39,417 nucleotides of DNA from Acidithiobacillus sp. (GTDB lineage: Bacteria > Pseudomonadota > Gammaproteobacteria > Acidithiobacillales > Acidithiobacillaceae): assembly GCA_027365525.1 (NCBI GenBank), contig DAHXMJ010000015.1, positions 1 through 39,417 on the forward strand, in the 5' to 3' direction. The translations under genes and the position numbers were made by a program. Every line of letters starts with the position of its first letter. The first letter of the stretch is position 1. Under the pieces are notes generated by a model. It searched no databases, was not told the DNA's origin, and worked only from the letters and a program-made list of their open reading frames with translations. Below are positions 25,474 through 35,811 of the stretch, piece by piece.

Positions 25474-26028
25474 TTGCGGCGCCCAGCTTTTTTTCACCTG
25501 CCAAAACGGGAAGATATCCTCCGCAAGCGTCCTCTGGGCCGGTTCACCCATTACCTTGCGCGCAATGCCTACTGGCATATCCACCGCCGGAACGTAGCCC
25601 GGGGAGCTGCCATTGGGGTGTTTATCGGTTCACTCCCCTTTTTTGGCCATGTCGCCACAATTCTGGTTATCTGTCTCTGGAGAAAAGCCTACATACCAAT
25701 AGCCATCATCATGCCTTTTCTCGTTACTGGACCCCTTACCATAGTCCCTTTTTTCTATGCTTCCTACCAGGTCGGTTTCTGGCTGCTGCAGCAGATTGCA
25801 TTTGCTCCCGCCATCACCATCCACTACGCGGACATGCACCGCCTGTTCCTGGGGAAAATGAGCGTCACTGCCATGGGTGACCGGCTCTGGCATGCGTACT
25901 GGGTGACCTGGATTGGAAGCACGATCATGGGCGCCATTCTGGCCGCCTCCACCTACCTGGCCGTCCTCTTGGGGTGGAGGCTCTGGATCAGTTTCCGCCT
26001 TTACCACCGCCGGCAGGCCCGTTCCTAG
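25474..26028 (+). CDS. DUF2062 membrane protein
   Basis: A 184-residue integral membrane protein of the DUF2062 family. After a basic N-terminus (KREDILRKRPLGRF) comes the family core HYLARNAYWHIHRRNVARGAAIGVFIGSLPFFG (given here in two overlapping parts: HYLARNAYWHIHRRNVARG and ARGAAIGVFIGSLPFFG), then helices around ATILVICLW, IPIAIIMPFLVTGPLTIVPFF and a C-terminal helix STIMGAILAASTYLAVLLGW. The TTG at 25474 gives normal family length and follows a good promoter; its ribosome-binding site is weak. Function is unknown to me. Its TAG stop overlaps the lolD stop on the other strand. Confidence 0.85.
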   Translation: MRRPAFFHLPKREDILRKRPLGRFTHYLARNAYWHIHRRNVARGAAIGVFIGSLPFFGHVATILVICLWRKAYIPIAIIMPFLVTGPLTIVPFFYASYQVGFWLLQQIAFAPAITIHYADMHRLFLGKMSVTAMGDRLWHAYWVTWIGSTIMGAILAASTYLAVLLGWRLWISFRLYHRRQARS

Positions 26029-26720
26029 GCACCTGCCGTTTCTTCCAGCAGTGTCCCATCGCGCAGATGCAGCACCCGGGCCATGCGGGCCGCCAGGGCT
26101 GGCTCATGGGTTACAACCACCATCGCTGTACCCAGCTCTGCATTCAGCTCCAGCATAAGTGCGTGGACCCGTTCTGCGGCAGTACTGTCCAGATTTCCGG
26201 TAGGTTCGTCGGCCAGAAGCAGGGCTGGCCGGGTAACCAGGGCCCGGGCAAGAGCCACCCGCTGGCGCTCACCTCCGGAAAGCATGCCCGGCTTATGGTG
26301 CAGCCGCTGCGCCAGGCCGACACGTTCCAGAAGTTCCGTGGCCCACGGTTCCGCCATCCTGCGGTGCATGCGGCGGATGAGCAGGGGAAGAAGCACGTTT
26401 TCGAGAGCCGTAAATTCTGGCAGAAGGCGGTGGAGCTGGTAGACAAATCCGATACCTGCATTGCGCAGCTGGCTGCGGTCCGCCTCGGAAAGGGCATACA
26501 GGTCCCGTCCGAGAACCCGGACAGTTCCTCCCTCCGGACGTTCCAGCCCTCCGAGAAGGTGCAGGAGAGTACTTTTGCCCTGACCCGATGCCCCGACGAT
26601 GCCCACACGCTCTCCGCGCCCGACTTCCAGACAGATGTCACGGAGGACCACCAGCCGCTCCGGGCCGAAAGCATAACCATGACGCAGGTGCTCCACCTGC
26701 AGGACAGGACCATCATTCAT
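26025..26720 (-). CDS. lolD: Lipoprotein-releasing ABC transporter ATPase
   Basis: LolD powers release of outer-membrane lipoproteins from the inner membrane to LolA. The 231-residue protein has Walker A GASGQGKST near residue 43, Q-loop region FVYQLHRLLPEFTALENV, which is LolD-typical, signature LSGGERQRVALARAL, Walker B ALLLADEPTGNLD and the H-loop VVVTHE. It overlaps the end of lolC by 8 bases, so the two are co-translated. Its stop codon shares a CTAG with the stop of the convergent DUF2062 gene. Confidence 0.95.
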   Translation of the reverse strand: MNDGPVLQVEHLRHGYAFGPERLVVLRDICLEVGRGERVGIVGASGQGKSTLLHLLGGLERPEGGTVRVLGRDLYALSEADRSQLRNAGIGFVYQLHRLLPEFTALENVLLPLLIRRMHRRMAEPWATELLERVGLAQRLHHKPGMLSGGERQRVALARALVTRPALLLADEPTGNLDSTAAERVHALMLELNAELGTAMVVVTHEPALAARMARVLHLRDGTLLEETAGA

Positions 26721-27957
26721 ACCGAAGGGCCTCGGCCGGATCTACACGCGATGCCCGCCAGGAGGGATAAAGGGTTGCAAGCCAGCCCATCAGCAGGGCC
26801 GCCGCAGCTACATGGACCACATCCCAAGGGTCCAGCCTCGAAGGGAGCTGACTGATGGAATATACCTGCGGGGAAAGGAACTGTACATGGAACAGGTTCT
26901 CGATAAAAGGAACCACTGTCGGAATATTAAGTGCGAGCAGAACCCCCCCGAAGACCCCAAGCAGGGTCCCGATGGTTCCGATCACGACTCCCTGCACCAT
27001 AAAAATCAGCATGATGCTGCGTGGCCGCACTCCCAGGGTACGAAGGATGGCAATGTCTGGCTCCTTGTCGGTTACCACCATCACCAGGGTGGACACAATA
27101 TTGAAGGCAGCAACGGCAACAATCAGGGAAAGAATCACGAACATCACCAGCTTTTCCATGCCCAGCGCCTTGAAAAAATTCTCGTGTGTTTGTGTCCAGT
27201 CCCGGACATAGAAGGATGGGCCCAGATGCTCCTGCAGGCGGGCAGCGAAAACGGGTGCCCGGAACGGATCCTGTATCTGCATGCGAAGGCCTGTCACGCC
27301 AGAACCCATTCCATACAGTGCCTGGGCATCCGGCAGCCCAATATAGGCCATACCACTGTCGTACGCATAAATGCCTACGGAAAAAATCCCGACCACCGTA
27401 AACTGGCGCAGGGCGGGCGTCACCCCCAGTGGTGTTACGGCTCCCTGGGGAGAAACCAGGGTTACATGGTCTCCAATCCCTACCCCAAGCTGCCGCGCCA
27501 GTGCACGCCCCAGCACGATTCCCCAGTGATGGGAACCCAGCGCCTGGAGGCTTCCAGCCTTCATGTCCCGGGCCAGCTGGTTGACCCGGTGTTCCAGGGC
27601 GGGATCAATCCCCTCAACGACAGCCCCGCTGACGAGACCGCTATGGGACAGCATGGCCTGGGATTGCACATAGGGCGCAACACCTGTTACTCCCGGAACC
27701 GCAGACAGCCGCCTTTCCGCAGACTGCCAGTCTGTGACGGGGACACCATTGCCCTGAATGATGACATCCGAAGTGACGGCGAGGATGCGTGAACGCAGGG
27801 TGTGGTCAAATCCGTTCATTACCGCCATGACCGTAATCAGGGCAGCAACCCCTATGACCATGCCAAGAATGGCCGTGCCCGTGATGAAAGAAATGAAATG
27901 GTTTCTCCGCTTGGCACGGGTATAGCGCAGACCTACCCAAAGCTCGAAAAATTTCAC
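26713..27957 (-). CDS. lolC: Lipoprotein-releasing ABC transporter permease (LolC/E type)
   Basis: A 414-residue permease with one N-terminal helix ([21 protein letters not shown]), a large periplasmic MacB-like domain (about 45-260) and three C-terminal helices ([41 protein letters not shown], and one near [13 protein letters not shown]). [22 protein letters not shown] and ALNIVSTL-like [15 protein letters not shown] are Lol hallmarks. Only one permease gene precedes lolD, so the transporter is probably a homodimeric permease of the LolF kind rather than LolC plus LolE, unless a second is elsewhere. It starts at a GTG overlapping the lysS stop. Confidence 0.94.
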   Translation of the reverse strand: MKFFELWVGLRYTRAKRRNHFISFITGTAILGMVIGVAALITVMAVMNGFDHTLRSRILAVTSDVIIQGNGVPVTDWQSAERRLSAVPGVTGVAPYVQSQAMLSHSGLVSGAVVEGIDPALEHRVNQLARDMKAGSLQALGSHHWGIVLGRALARQLGVGIGDHVTLVSPQGAVTPLGVTPALRQFTVVGIFSVGIYAYDSGMAYIGLPDAQALYGMGSGVTGLRMQIQDPFRAPVFAARLQEHLGPSFYVRDWTQTHENFFKALGMEKLVMFVILSLIVAVAAFNIVSTLVMVVTDKEPDIAILRTLGVRPRSIMLIFMVQGVVIGTIGTLLGVFGGVLLALNIPTVVPFIENLFHVQFLSPQVYSISQLPSRLDPWDVVHVAAAALLMGWLATLYPSWRASRVDPAEALRYE

Positions 27958-29441
27958 GGCTGTTCCGGCCTGAGATGGGGGAAAAGGATCACTTCACGGA
28001 TGCTGGGCTGATCCGCCAGCAGCATGACCAGACGGTCAATCCCAAGCCCCACGCCGGCCGTCGGTGGCATGCCATATTCCAGTGCCCGGATATAATCCGA
28101 ATCAAAAAACATGGCTTCCTCATCTCCGGCTTCCTTGGCCAGAACCTGGCTCTGGAAACGCCGCGCCTGGTCCTCAGGGTCGTTCAGCTCCGAGAAGCCG
28201 TTGGCCAGCTCCCGGCCGGCAATAAACAGTTCGAAGCGGTCCGTAACCTCAGGCTCCAGATCATTGCACCGCGCAAGAGGACTCACTTCCGTGGGATATT
28301 CTGTGATAAAGGTCGGCTGCTGCAGCTGTGTCTCCACCGTTTTCTCAAAAATTTCGACCAGCCGTTTTCCCCATCCCCAGCCGGTACGCACCGGAACCCC
28401 CAGATCACGGAGCTTTTCTCCCAGCAGGAGAGGATCACGCAGGTTGGCATCCCGAAGATCCGGGTTATGGCTGCGCACAGCTTCGGCCACGGTCATCCGG
28501 GCAAATGGCCGGCCAAGATCCAGATCCTGTTCCTGGTAGCGGATTCTTTCCGTTCCGAGGGTAGCGAGTGCTGCCGAACGGATCAGGGCCTCTGTCCGGT
28601 CCATGGCCTGGCGGTAGTCGGCGTAGGCCTCATACCACTCGAGCATGGTAAATTCCGGGTTATGCCGTGTGGATATGCCTTCATTTCGGAAATTGCGGTT
28701 GATTTCAAAAACCTTTTCGAATCCACCCACAATCAGCCGCTTGAGGTACAGCTCCGGGGCAATGCGCAGGTATAGGGTCATGTCGAGGGCATGGTGATGG
28801 GTAACAAAAGGCCTGGCTGTTGCCCCACCCGGAATGGGCTGCATCATGGGTGTTTCCACTTCCAGAAACCCGTGGTCGAGCAGCCCCCGGCGTATGGAGG
28901 CTATCGCCCCGGCCCGGATCTGGAACGTCCTTCTCGCCTGTTCGGTCACGATCAGGTCCACATAACGCTGCCGGAAACGGGTTTCCGGATCGTTCAGTCC
29001 ATGCCATTTTTCCGGAAGGGGCCGGAGCGCCTTGGCAAGAAGATGCAGGCTGGATGCCCGAAGGGAAAGTTCCCCTGCCTTCGTCCGGAACAGGGCTCCC
29101 TCCACGCCAATAATATCCCCCAGGTCCAGGTCACGGAACATGCCGTAGAGCCCCTCACCCAGATTTTCACGGCCCAGAAAGATCTGGAGACGGCCGCTGC
29201 CATCCTGGAGATCGGCAAAACTCGCCTTCCCCATGATTCTCCGGCTCATCAGCCTTCCTCCCAGCCGGGCCAGGATAGGTTCCTGCTCCAGGGCAGCAGC
29301 ATCCATGTCGGCACACCGGCGCTGCATGTCGCCTGCAAGGGCATCCCTCCGGAAACCATTGGGATAGGCCTGACCTTCCCTGCGCCACCGGGCCAGCTTT
29401 TCCCAGCGTACCTGCATCTGATCGTTGCGTTCCTGTTCCAA
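27954..29441 (-). CDS. lysS: Lysyl-tRNA synthetase (class II)
   Basis: It charges tRNA-Lys. The 495-residue protein has an OB-fold anticodon domain (about 50-150, [19 protein letters not shown]) and the class II core: motif 1 [15 protein letters not shown], motif 2 [15 protein letters not shown]...[11 protein letters not shown], and motif 3 [21 protein letters not shown]. The start is a TTG with GGAGG about 7 bases upstream; an in-frame ATG at 29417 would drop eight residues. It lies between prfB and lolC. The order recJ-prfB-lysS is also found in the Xanthomonas rpf region, from memory. Confidence 0.96.
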   Translation of the reverse strand: MEQERNDQMQVRWEKLARWRREGQAYPNGFRRDALAGDMQRRCADMDAAALEQEPILARLGGRLMSRRIMGKASFADLQDGSGRLQIFLGRENLGEGLYGMFRDLDLGDIIGVEGALFRTKAGELSLRASSLHLLAKALRPLPEKWHGLNDPETRFRQRYVDLIVTEQARRTFQIRAGAIASIRRGLLDHGFLEVETPMMQPIPGGATARPFVTHHHALDMTLYLRIAPELYLKRLIVGGFEKVFEINRNFRNEGISTRHNPEFTMLEWYEAYADYRQAMDRTEALIRSAALATLGTERIRYQEQDLDLGRPFARMTVAEAVRSHNPDLRDANLRDPLLLGEKLRDLGVPVRTGWGWGKRLVEIFEKTVETQLQQPTFITEYPTEVSPLARCNDLEPEVTDRFELFIAGRELANGFSELNDPEDQARRFQSQVLAKEAGDEEAMFFDSDYIRALEYGMPPTAGVGLGIDRLVMLLADQPSIREVILFPHLRPEQP

Positions 29442-29523
29442 CCCGCCCCTCCTCAGTCAACCATCGCCGAAAACTTCCCCATACAGGAATTCCGCGGCGT
29501 TAGCTGCCACATTTTCCCTGCGC

Positions 29524-30622
29524 TCACAATCCGGCCTTGAGAGCTGCCTCAATGAACGGATCCAGGGCACCATCCAGCACCTTCTGCGTATCGCCTGCCT
29601 CCACACCGGTCCGCAGATCCTTGATCCGCGACTGGTCCAGCACATAGGAACGGATCTGGTGTCCCCAGCCAATGTCGCTCTTGCTGTCCTCCATCAGCTG
29701 TTTTTCTGCCTGCCGCTTCTTCATCTCCAGCTCATACAGCTTGGAGCGCAGCATGCGCATCGCCTCGGCACGGTTTTTGTGCTGGGAACGGTCCGTCTGG
29801 CAGGCAACAACGATGCTAGTGGGAACGTGGGTAATCCGCACCGCCGAATCGGTCTTGTTGACGTGCTGGCCTCCGGCGCCGCTTGAACGGTAGGTATCCA
29901 CCTTGAGATCTGCGGGGTTGATCTCGATTTCGAAACTGTCATCAATTTCAGGATAGACAAAAACACTCGCGAAACTCGTGTGCCGCCGGTTCCCCGAATC
30001 AAAGGGAGATTTCCGCACCAGACGGTGCACCCCTGTCTCGGTACGCAGCCAGCCGAAAGCATGATCCCCCCGGACATGGATACTGGCCGACTTGATACCA
30101 GCCACATCCCCCTCGGACACCTCTACCAGCTCGGTTGCAAAACCATGTCCCTCACACCAGTGCAGGTACATGCGCAGCAGCATTTCTGCCCAGTCCTGGG
30201 CCTCCGTTCCTCCAGCACCTGCCTGGATGTCCACAAAGGCATCCGCTCCATCCTGCAGCCCAGAGAACATCCGCTGGAATTCCATCTTTTCGACCGTCCT
30301 GCGGGCATCCGCCAGATCGTTCTCCACAGCGGCCAGCAGCTCGCTGTCCCCTTCCGCCAGGGCCAATTCCAGCAGATCCTGGGTATCCTCCAAGGTTCTG
30401 GCCAGATGCTGGAGGGGAAACACCACAGTTTCCAGCTGCACCTTTTCCCTGCCCAGGGCCTGGGCCCGTTCCGGATTTTCCCAGAGGGATGGATCCTCGC
30501 TTTCGCGCTGGACCTCCTCCAGGCGCGCCTCCTTGCCTACCAGGTCAAAGATACCCCCTAAGGCCTTCAGCCCGGGCCTCAAGATTGGTGACCAGATCCC
30601 GGATTTCACTGATTTCTGCCAT
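29524..30622 (-). CDS. prfB: Peptide chain release factor 2, with programmed +1 frameshift
   Basis: RF2 ends translation at UGA and UAA. A short first frame from the ATG at 30622 encodes 25 residues ending LRGYL and stops at UGA (30547-30545). The site reads AGGGGGTATCTTTGAC, the classical RF2 shift element: an internal Shine-Dalgarno AGGGGG, three bases, then CTT-TGA-C. A +1 slip continues as [12 protein letters not shown] in the main frame to 29524. The main frame carries the SPF codon-recognition tripeptide (RKSPFDSG) and the GGQ motif ([17 protein letters not shown]). RF2 thus controls its own synthesis. It starts 4 bases after recJ. Confidence 0.96.
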
Positions 30623-30626
30623 GACG

Positions 30627-32345
30627 CTACTCCTCTTTTCTGCTGCGCAGGGCACGTAGCCGCAGTTGCAGCTGCTCCCTGCCACGAAAACGGTTAATCT
30701 CAGGAACGTAAAGGGCTTCCACAAGAGGGCCGGGAACTGTTCCTCCGGTCCGGAACTGGATGGCATCCAGCCGTTTCCCGCCGGGCGTTTCCAGAATATA
30801 CCGGCAGTGCCCTCCCGACAGGGGAAAATGCTCCCGAACATAAAAAGTTCCTCGGAACAGCGGTTCCGGAAACCGGTTCCCCCAAGGGCCGGCAGACTCA
30901 AGAAGCCGGACAAAAACCGGATCCAGGTCATCATCGGCCAGCTTTCCGTCGTACTCCTCCCTAGCCTCCAGGTCCCGCACATCCAGCCTTTCGCGCAACA
31001 CATCTTCCCAGCACTGGTGGAAACGCTGCAGGTCTTTTTCTTTCAGCCGCAGCCCGGCCGCCATGGCGTGACCTCCAAAGCGGTCGAGAAGACCAGGATT
31101 CCTGGCGGCCACATCCCCCAGGCTGTCCCGTAGATGCAGCCCCGGAATGGACCGCCCGGACCCCTGCAGATAGCCATCTTCCAGGGGAGCAAACACAAAG
31201 GCCGGCCGGTGATGGCGCTCCCGCAGCCGTCCTGCAACAATGCCGATAATCCCGGCGTGCCAGTGCGGCTGATACACGCAAAGCCCGAAATTATGCGCGC
31301 ATTCCGGGGCCAACGCCAGGAGTCTCCCGGCCTCTTCGCCCATTTCCTCTTCCATGCCCCGGCGCTGGCGGTTGAGGACGTCGAGCTCTCCCGCCAGGGA
31401 ACGGGCCTGCTCCAGATCGGTTTCCAGAAGCAGTCGGATTCCGATCCTCATATCTTCCAGACGTCCTGCCGCATTGATACGCGGGGCAACAGCAAAGGCA
31501 AGGTTGGCAGCCGTCACCGTCCCCTGGTCCAGCCCGGCGAGTTCCATCAGCACCTGCAGCCCGATCCGGCCATTTCCCCGACGGAGTCTCTCCAGTCCCT
31601 GCCGCACCAGAATCCGGTTGTTCCATTCCATGGGCACCACATCGGCTACCGTACCCAGTGCCACCAGGTCCCAGAGTGTGCCAAGACGGGGAGCAGTGCC
31701 AGAAAAGGCCCCAGATTCCACCAGGCGGGCTCGTACAGCCGCTGCCAGATAGAAGGCAACCCCTACACCCGCAGTACTTTTCCACGGAAACGGGCAGCCT
31801 GGCTGCTGGGGATTCACGATGGCGTGGGCGTCCGGAAGAAAATCTCCGGGCAGGTGGTGATCGGTGACAATGACCTGGATCCCGCGCTCCCGCGCAAGCG
31901 CGATACCCTCGGTACTGGAGATTCCATTATCCACCGTGACCAGCACTTCCGTCCCGGCTGGCAGATGGGCTACAAGGGCCGGACTGAGACCATATCCCCA
32001 CCGGAAACGGTCAGGAACCATGTAATCCAGGTTTCGGGCCCCGCAAAGACGCAGTGCTTCCACGAGCAGCGCCGTGGCAGTTGCGCCATCGCAGTCATAG
32101 TCTCCCACAATCATGATTGCCCGCTGCTGCTGTACCGCGCTGGCAAGGAGTGCTGCGGCTTCTGCAAGGCCGCGCAGCCCCTGCGGCCCCTCTCCCGGGC
32201 TGAGGCAGGAAGCTTCCAGGCAGAGCTCCGCACTGCCACCGATCCCACGGCTGGCGTACAGACGGGCCAGAACCGGATGAAGACCGGACGCGCATAGCCG
32301 GGATTCTTCGGGCAGAACCCGTGCCCGCTGCTGCCACTGGCTCAT
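30627..32345 (-). CDS. recJ: Single-stranded-DNA-specific exonuclease RecJ
   Basis: RecJ is a 5'-3' exonuclease acting on single-stranded DNA in recombination and mismatch repair. The 572-residue protein has the DHH motifs [18 protein letters not shown] near residue 80, [18 protein letters not shown] and [11 protein letters not shown], then [11 protein letters not shown] and the DHHA1 region [15 protein letters not shown] and [12 protein letters not shown], with a C-terminal OB-like part. The ATG at 32345 overlaps the stop of the RpfE-like gene as ATGA and gives the family N-terminus. It is followed by prfB after 4 bases. Confidence 0.96.
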   Translation of the reverse strand: MSQWQQRARVLPEESRLCASGLHPVLARLYASRGIGGSAELCLEASCLSPGEGPQGLRGLAEAAALLASAVQQQRAIMIVGDYDCDGATATALLVEALRLCGARNLDYMVPDRFRWGYGLSPALVAHLPAGTEVLVTVDNGISSTEGIALARERGIQVIVTDHHLPGDFLPDAHAIVNPQQPGCPFPWKSTAGVGVAFYLAAAVRARLVESGAFSGTAPRLGTLWDLVALGTVADVVPMEWNNRILVRQGLERLRRGNGRIGLQVLMELAGLDQGTVTAANLAFAVAPRINAAGRLEDMRIGIRLLLETDLEQARSLAGELDVLNRQRRGMEEEMGEEAGRLLALAPECAHNFGLCVYQPHWHAGIIGIVAGRLRERHHRPAFVFAPLEDGYLQGSGRSIPGLHLRDSLGDVAARNPGLLDRFGGHAMAAGLRLKEKDLQRFHQCWEDVLRERLDVRDLEAREEYDGKLADDDLDPVFVRLLESAGPWGNRFPEPLFRGTFYVREHFPLSGGHCRYILETPGGKRLDAIQFRTGGTVPGPLVEALYVPEINRFRGREQLQLRLRALRSRKEE

Positions 32346-33310
32346 TCCCAGTTTCCCGGCCGAGTACCCCGGCTTCCGGGACGCAGGGGAACGCGCCAGA
32401 AGCGCCACGCGTCGCGCGGGTGCCAGAGGGCACACTCTACTCCACCCTGAGGAAGCAGACCGGTCAGCAGGCGGACTTCCTCCGTCCGGCGGCCGGCAGT
32501 CCAGCGGCGAAAGCCTGCGGCAAAATCGGCTGCGGTATCCGGGAGATGCCAGGAAGACGGGTAATCCCAGAGCAGACGTTCAGCCCCTGCCGCAGGTTCG
32601 CCTTCATGGACCGGAATATTCAGCCACAGTCCCGCTGCCAGCAGTTCCGGGCGTCGGGAATGGATGGACCGCCAGGAGGAGACCGGAGGAACTTCTGGAA
32701 GTCTGCCCTCGCCCCAGGGCCAGAAAAGCCCCCAGGGCTCCAGTCCCTCGCGTTCCCTCGCCTGGTTGATGGAATGGGCCCGCAATGCCATCTGCAGGCG
32801 GTTTGCCAGGGCACTGCAGCGTCCCGCATCCGGACCACGGGGTTCCAGCCCCAGTGGTTCCCTGCCATAGAGGCTCACCGGAGGCACGGTTCGCAGATCG
32901 GGGTATTCTGCACTGAGCAGATACCATCTTTTCCGGCCCCTGGCCAGCTGCCAGGGACTACCTTCCAGCTCCTGCTGTGCCGCACGGAAAAGCGCCTGTT
33001 CTTCGGCCTCCGCCACGGGATGGGGAGACATGGGTGCAAGGATGGCACGCCCGGCCCGTCCCAGAAAGGTGACCGGTTCCAGCGCCCAGACCCAGTATCC
33101 CCCTGTACCGATTCCCTCGCTCTCTGCCAGAAGGGCAGCGGCAGGAAGGCACCCGCCAAAGCCCAGAAGACGGCCGGCCACTTCCAGGTCGTCCTCCGCC
33201 GGCAGCCACAGGCGGCGGGACTGTCCCCAGAGCCGGGGCAGAAACCTCCCGGGCTCTTCATCCGGAAAGGCCTGCAGCCCTCCAAGCCAGACAGCAGAAC
33301 CAGCGACCAT
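32342..33310 (-). CDS. RpfE-type conserved protein (COG4255)
   Basis: A 322-residue protein that I recognise as the COG4255/RpfE type by its central motif RLQMALRAHSINQAREREG, followed by LEPWGLFWPWGEGRLPE, the family's WxWGxGxLP signature, and by the RKRWYLL and PVSLYGREP segments. The family is often adjacent to recJ; in Xanthomonas it lies in the rpf (regulation of pathogenicity factors) region, but no biochemical function is established to my knowledge. It has no signal peptide. It is coupled at both ends: ATG overlaps the thrC stop by one base (TAATG) and its TGA overlaps the recJ ATG. It is strongly Trp- and Arg-rich and low in Lys. Confidence 0.8.
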   Translation of the reverse strand: MVAGSAVWLGGLQAFPDEEPGRFLPRLWGQSRRLWLPAEDDLEVAGRLLGFGGCLPAAALLAESEGIGTGGYWVWALEPVTFLGRAGRAILAPMSPHPVAEAEEQALFRAAQQELEGSPWQLARGRKRWYLLSAEYPDLRTVPPVSLYGREPLGLEPRGPDAGRCSALANRLQMALRAHSINQAREREGLEPWGLFWPWGEGRLPEVPPVSSWRSIHSRRPELLAAGLWLNIPVHEGEPAAGAERLLWDYPSSWHLPDTAADFAAGFRRWTAGRRTEEVRLLTGLLPQGGVECALWHPRDAWRFWRVPLRPGSRGTRPGNWE

Positions 33311-34440
33311 TATCCGCCAAGAATGGCCCGCTGCACCGCCCCCAGATCCGCTTCCACCGTCTGCACGTTTCCGCCCTGGGCAATGGCTGTATCCGGATCC
33401 TTGAGGCCATGACCAGTAAGGGTACAGACTACCGTGGCGCCTTCCCCGATCCGGCCACTGCGGACATCCGCAATCACGCCAGCGACAGAGGCTGCAGAGG
33501 CTGGCTCGCAAAAAATGCCTTCATGGCGGGCCAGCCACTTCTGAGCCTCAAGAAGCCCTTCATCGCTGTGGGCGGCAAACCAGCCACCACTTTCCCGTTC
33601 TACCACATGTGCCTGCTCCCAGGACATAGGGCGTCCAATACGGATCGCTGTCGCGAGCGTTTCCGGATCCCGGACAAAACCGCCAGACACGAAAGGCGCA
33701 CTTCCAGCCGCCTGGTATCCCAGCATCTTTGGCCGTTTTCCAGGACGGCCATGTCCATAGGGACACTGGCCGCTGCAAAACCGGCAGGCTCCTGTAAGCA
33801 TGTCCTCGGGACGACTGCGGCCATCGGTCGCCTCACAGTATCCCATCCAGTGGGCGGTAATATTGCCCGCATTGCCTACCGGCAGGGCGTGATAGTCCGG
33901 TGCTTCGCCCAGCGCTTCAATGATCTCGAAAGCCGCTGTCTTCTGCCCCTGGAGCCGGTACGGATTTACGGAATTGACCAGGGTGATGGGATTGCTGGCC
34001 GCCACGTCCTGGACAATCTGCATGCCAGCATCAAAATTGCCGCGGATCTGCAGCACCTGGGCCCCATGCATCATGGCCTGGGACAGCTTCCCCAGAGCAA
34101 TTTTCCCCTCTGGAATCACCACAAAGGCCTGCATGCCAGCCCGTGCGGCATAGGCGGCGGCAGCGGCTGATGTGTTGCCGGTGGACGCGCAGATGATCAT
34201 CTCGCTTCCTTCCTCCCTGGCCTTGGTGACGGCCATGGTCATTCCCCGGTCCTTGAAGGAACCGGTAGGATTCAGCCCTTCGAACTTGAGGAACAGGCGG
34301 ATGTCGAGTCCGAGGACACGGGTCAGCCTCTCGCAAGCAACAAGGGGGGTATTGCCCTCGCAGAGGCTTACCGCCGGGGTTCCCGGTGCAAGGGGAAGAA
34401 AGGATCGATAGCGGTCAATGATTCCGGTATAGCGGGTCAT
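33310..34440 (-). CDS. thrC: Threonine synthase with a Cys/His insertion
   Basis: ThrC makes threonine from O-phosphohomoserine with pyridoxal phosphate. The 376-residue protein has the PLP lysine in NPTGSFKDRGM (Lys63), ASTGNTSAAAAAYAARAG, LPVGNAGNITAHWMGY and the C-terminal EPASAASVAGV. Between WMGY and the usual RPKMLGYQAAGSAPF lies an extra segment of about 25 residues with C219-x2-C222-x3-C226-x3-H230, which could bind a metal. I believe some other proteobacterial ThrC proteins carry a similar insert but cannot check. The ATG at 34440 has AGGA 6 bases upstream. It follows hom by 48 bases and overlaps the RpfE-like gene. Confidence 0.94.
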   Translation of the reverse strand: MTRYTGIIDRYRSFLPLAPGTPAVSLCEGNTPLVACERLTRVLGLDIRLFLKFEGLNPTGSFKDRGMTMAVTKAREEGSEMIICASTGNTSAAAAAYAARAGMQAFVVIPEGKIALGKLSQAMMHGAQVLQIRGNFDAGMQIVQDVAASNPITLVNSVNPYRLQGQKTAAFEIIEALGEAPDYHALPVGNAGNITAHWMGYCEATDGRSRPEDMLTGACRFCSGQCPYGHGRPGKRPKMLGYQAAGSAPFVSGGFVRDPETLATAIRIGRPMSWEQAHVVERESGGWFAAHSDEGLLEAQKWLARHEGIFCEPASAASVAGVIADVRSGRIGEGATVVCTLTGHGLKDPDTAIAQGGNVQTVEADLGAVQRAILGG

Positions 34441-34488
34441 GGCAGGTCCTGAAAAATTTGCAGGGAAAAACGGAATGCGGACAGATCC

Positions 34489-35811
34489 TCAGCCTTCAGC
34501 CAGGGATTCCACCCGCAGGCGCAGTACAGATGGGTGAACAACTGGCAGGGCAGAAATGCGTTTCAGCGCCTCGTCCAGGCTCCCTTCCCGGCAGCGGTGA
34601 AGCAGAAGAACCACGGGTACCGACTCGGCAGACGCCCGTTCGCGCTGGATCAGGGCCTCTATTGAGATACCATGGTCCGCAAGAACCGCCGCCACCTGGG
34701 CGAGAACCCCAGGCCGGTTTTCGGCCTGGATGCGCAGGTAGTAGGCGCTCTCCACATCCGCCATGGGGAGGATTGGCAGAGTGCTCAGGGCATCGGGCTG
34801 GAACGCCAGATGGGGAACCCGGTTGCTGGGATCGGCCGTCATGGTCCGTGCCACATCCACCAGGTCCGCCACCACCGCACTTGCCGTAGGATCGCCGCCG
34901 GCTCCCCGGCCATAGTAGAGGCTCTGGCCTGCAGCATCGCTATCAACCAGAATGGCGTTAAAAGGACCTTCAACACTGGCAAGAAGATGGCTGGCCGGAA
35001 CCAGGGTCGGATGGACACGCAGCTCCACGCCCTCTGGGCGCTGTCTGGCAATGCCCAGAAGCTTGATGCGGTATCCCAGCTCGGCGGCGAAAGCTACATC
35101 TTCCGCTTCCAGATGCCGTATCCCCTCCACATGGCAGTGGCTAAAATCCACCGGAATCCCAAAGGCGATGGATGCCATGAGAGTAATCTTGTGGGCAGCA
35201 TCCCCACCACCCACATCAAGGTCCGGGTCTGCCTCCGCATAGCCCAGCTCCTGGGCCATGGCGAGCGCCTGGGAAAACGTCCAGCCTTCGCGGTACATCT
35301 GTGTCAGGATGTAGTTGCTGGTTCCATTGATAATACCTGCCAGCCAGTGGATACGGTTGCCGGCGAGGCCCTCGCGGATGGCCTTGATGATGGGAATCGC
35401 GCCCGCTACGGCAGCTTCAAAGGCCACCATCACCCCCTGCTGCTGTGCGGCACTGAAAATTTCGTTGCCATGTTCGGCCAGCAGGGCCTTGTTGGCCGTC
35501 ACAACATGCTTGCCCCTGGAAATTGCCTCCAGAAGCAGTCCGCGGGCCAGTCCGGTGCCCCCCATGACCTCAACGAGCACATCCACTTCCGGATCCCTCA
35601 CAACCGCCCAAGGATCCATGCTGATCCTGGCATCCAGGGACAGACCCTGCAGGCGCGCAGGATTGCGTACGGCAGCATGGACGACCTGCAGCTCCCGCCC
35701 GACCCGACGGGCAATTTCCCCGGCATTGCGCTGCAGGACCCGCACGGTACCCTGGCCAACCGTTCCCATGCCGAGAATACCTATGCGGACAGGAGCCGCC
35801 TCTGCAGCCAT
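34489..35811 (-). CDS. hom: Homoserine dehydrogenase
   Basis: It reduces aspartate semialdehyde to homoserine, the branch point to threonine and methionine. The 440-residue protein has the N-terminal NAD(P) motif GILGMGTVGQGTVRVL, VTANKALLAEHG, the signature INGTSNYILTQM near residue 190, GYAEADPDLDVGGGDAAHK, and a C-terminal ACT domain (about 355-435, YYLRIQAENRPGVLAQVAAVL), the usual site of threonine feedback control. The ATG at 35811 overlaps the alaC stop by one base (TGATG). Together alaC-hom-thrC is a conserved amino-acid cluster; homoserine kinase is not here. Confidence 0.96.
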   Translation of the reverse strand: MAAEAAPVRIGILGMGTVGQGTVRVLQRNAGEIARRVGRELQVVHAAVRNPARLQGLSLDARISMDPWAVVRDPEVDVLVEVMGGTGLARGLLLEAISRGKHVVTANKALLAEHGNEIFSAAQQQGVMVAFEAAVAGAIPIIKAIREGLAGNRIHWLAGIINGTSNYILTQMYREGWTFSQALAMAQELGYAEADPDLDVGGGDAAHKITLMASIAFGIPVDFSHCHVEGIRHLEAEDVAFAAELGYRIKLLGIARQRPEGVELRVHPTLVPASHLLASVEGPFNAILVDSDAAGQSLYYGRGAGGDPTASAVVADLVDVARTMTADPSNRVPHLAFQPDALSTLPILPMADVESAYYLRIQAENRPGVLAQVAAVLADHGISIEALIQRERASAESVPVVLLLHRCREGSLDEALKRISALPVVHPSVLRLRVESLAEG

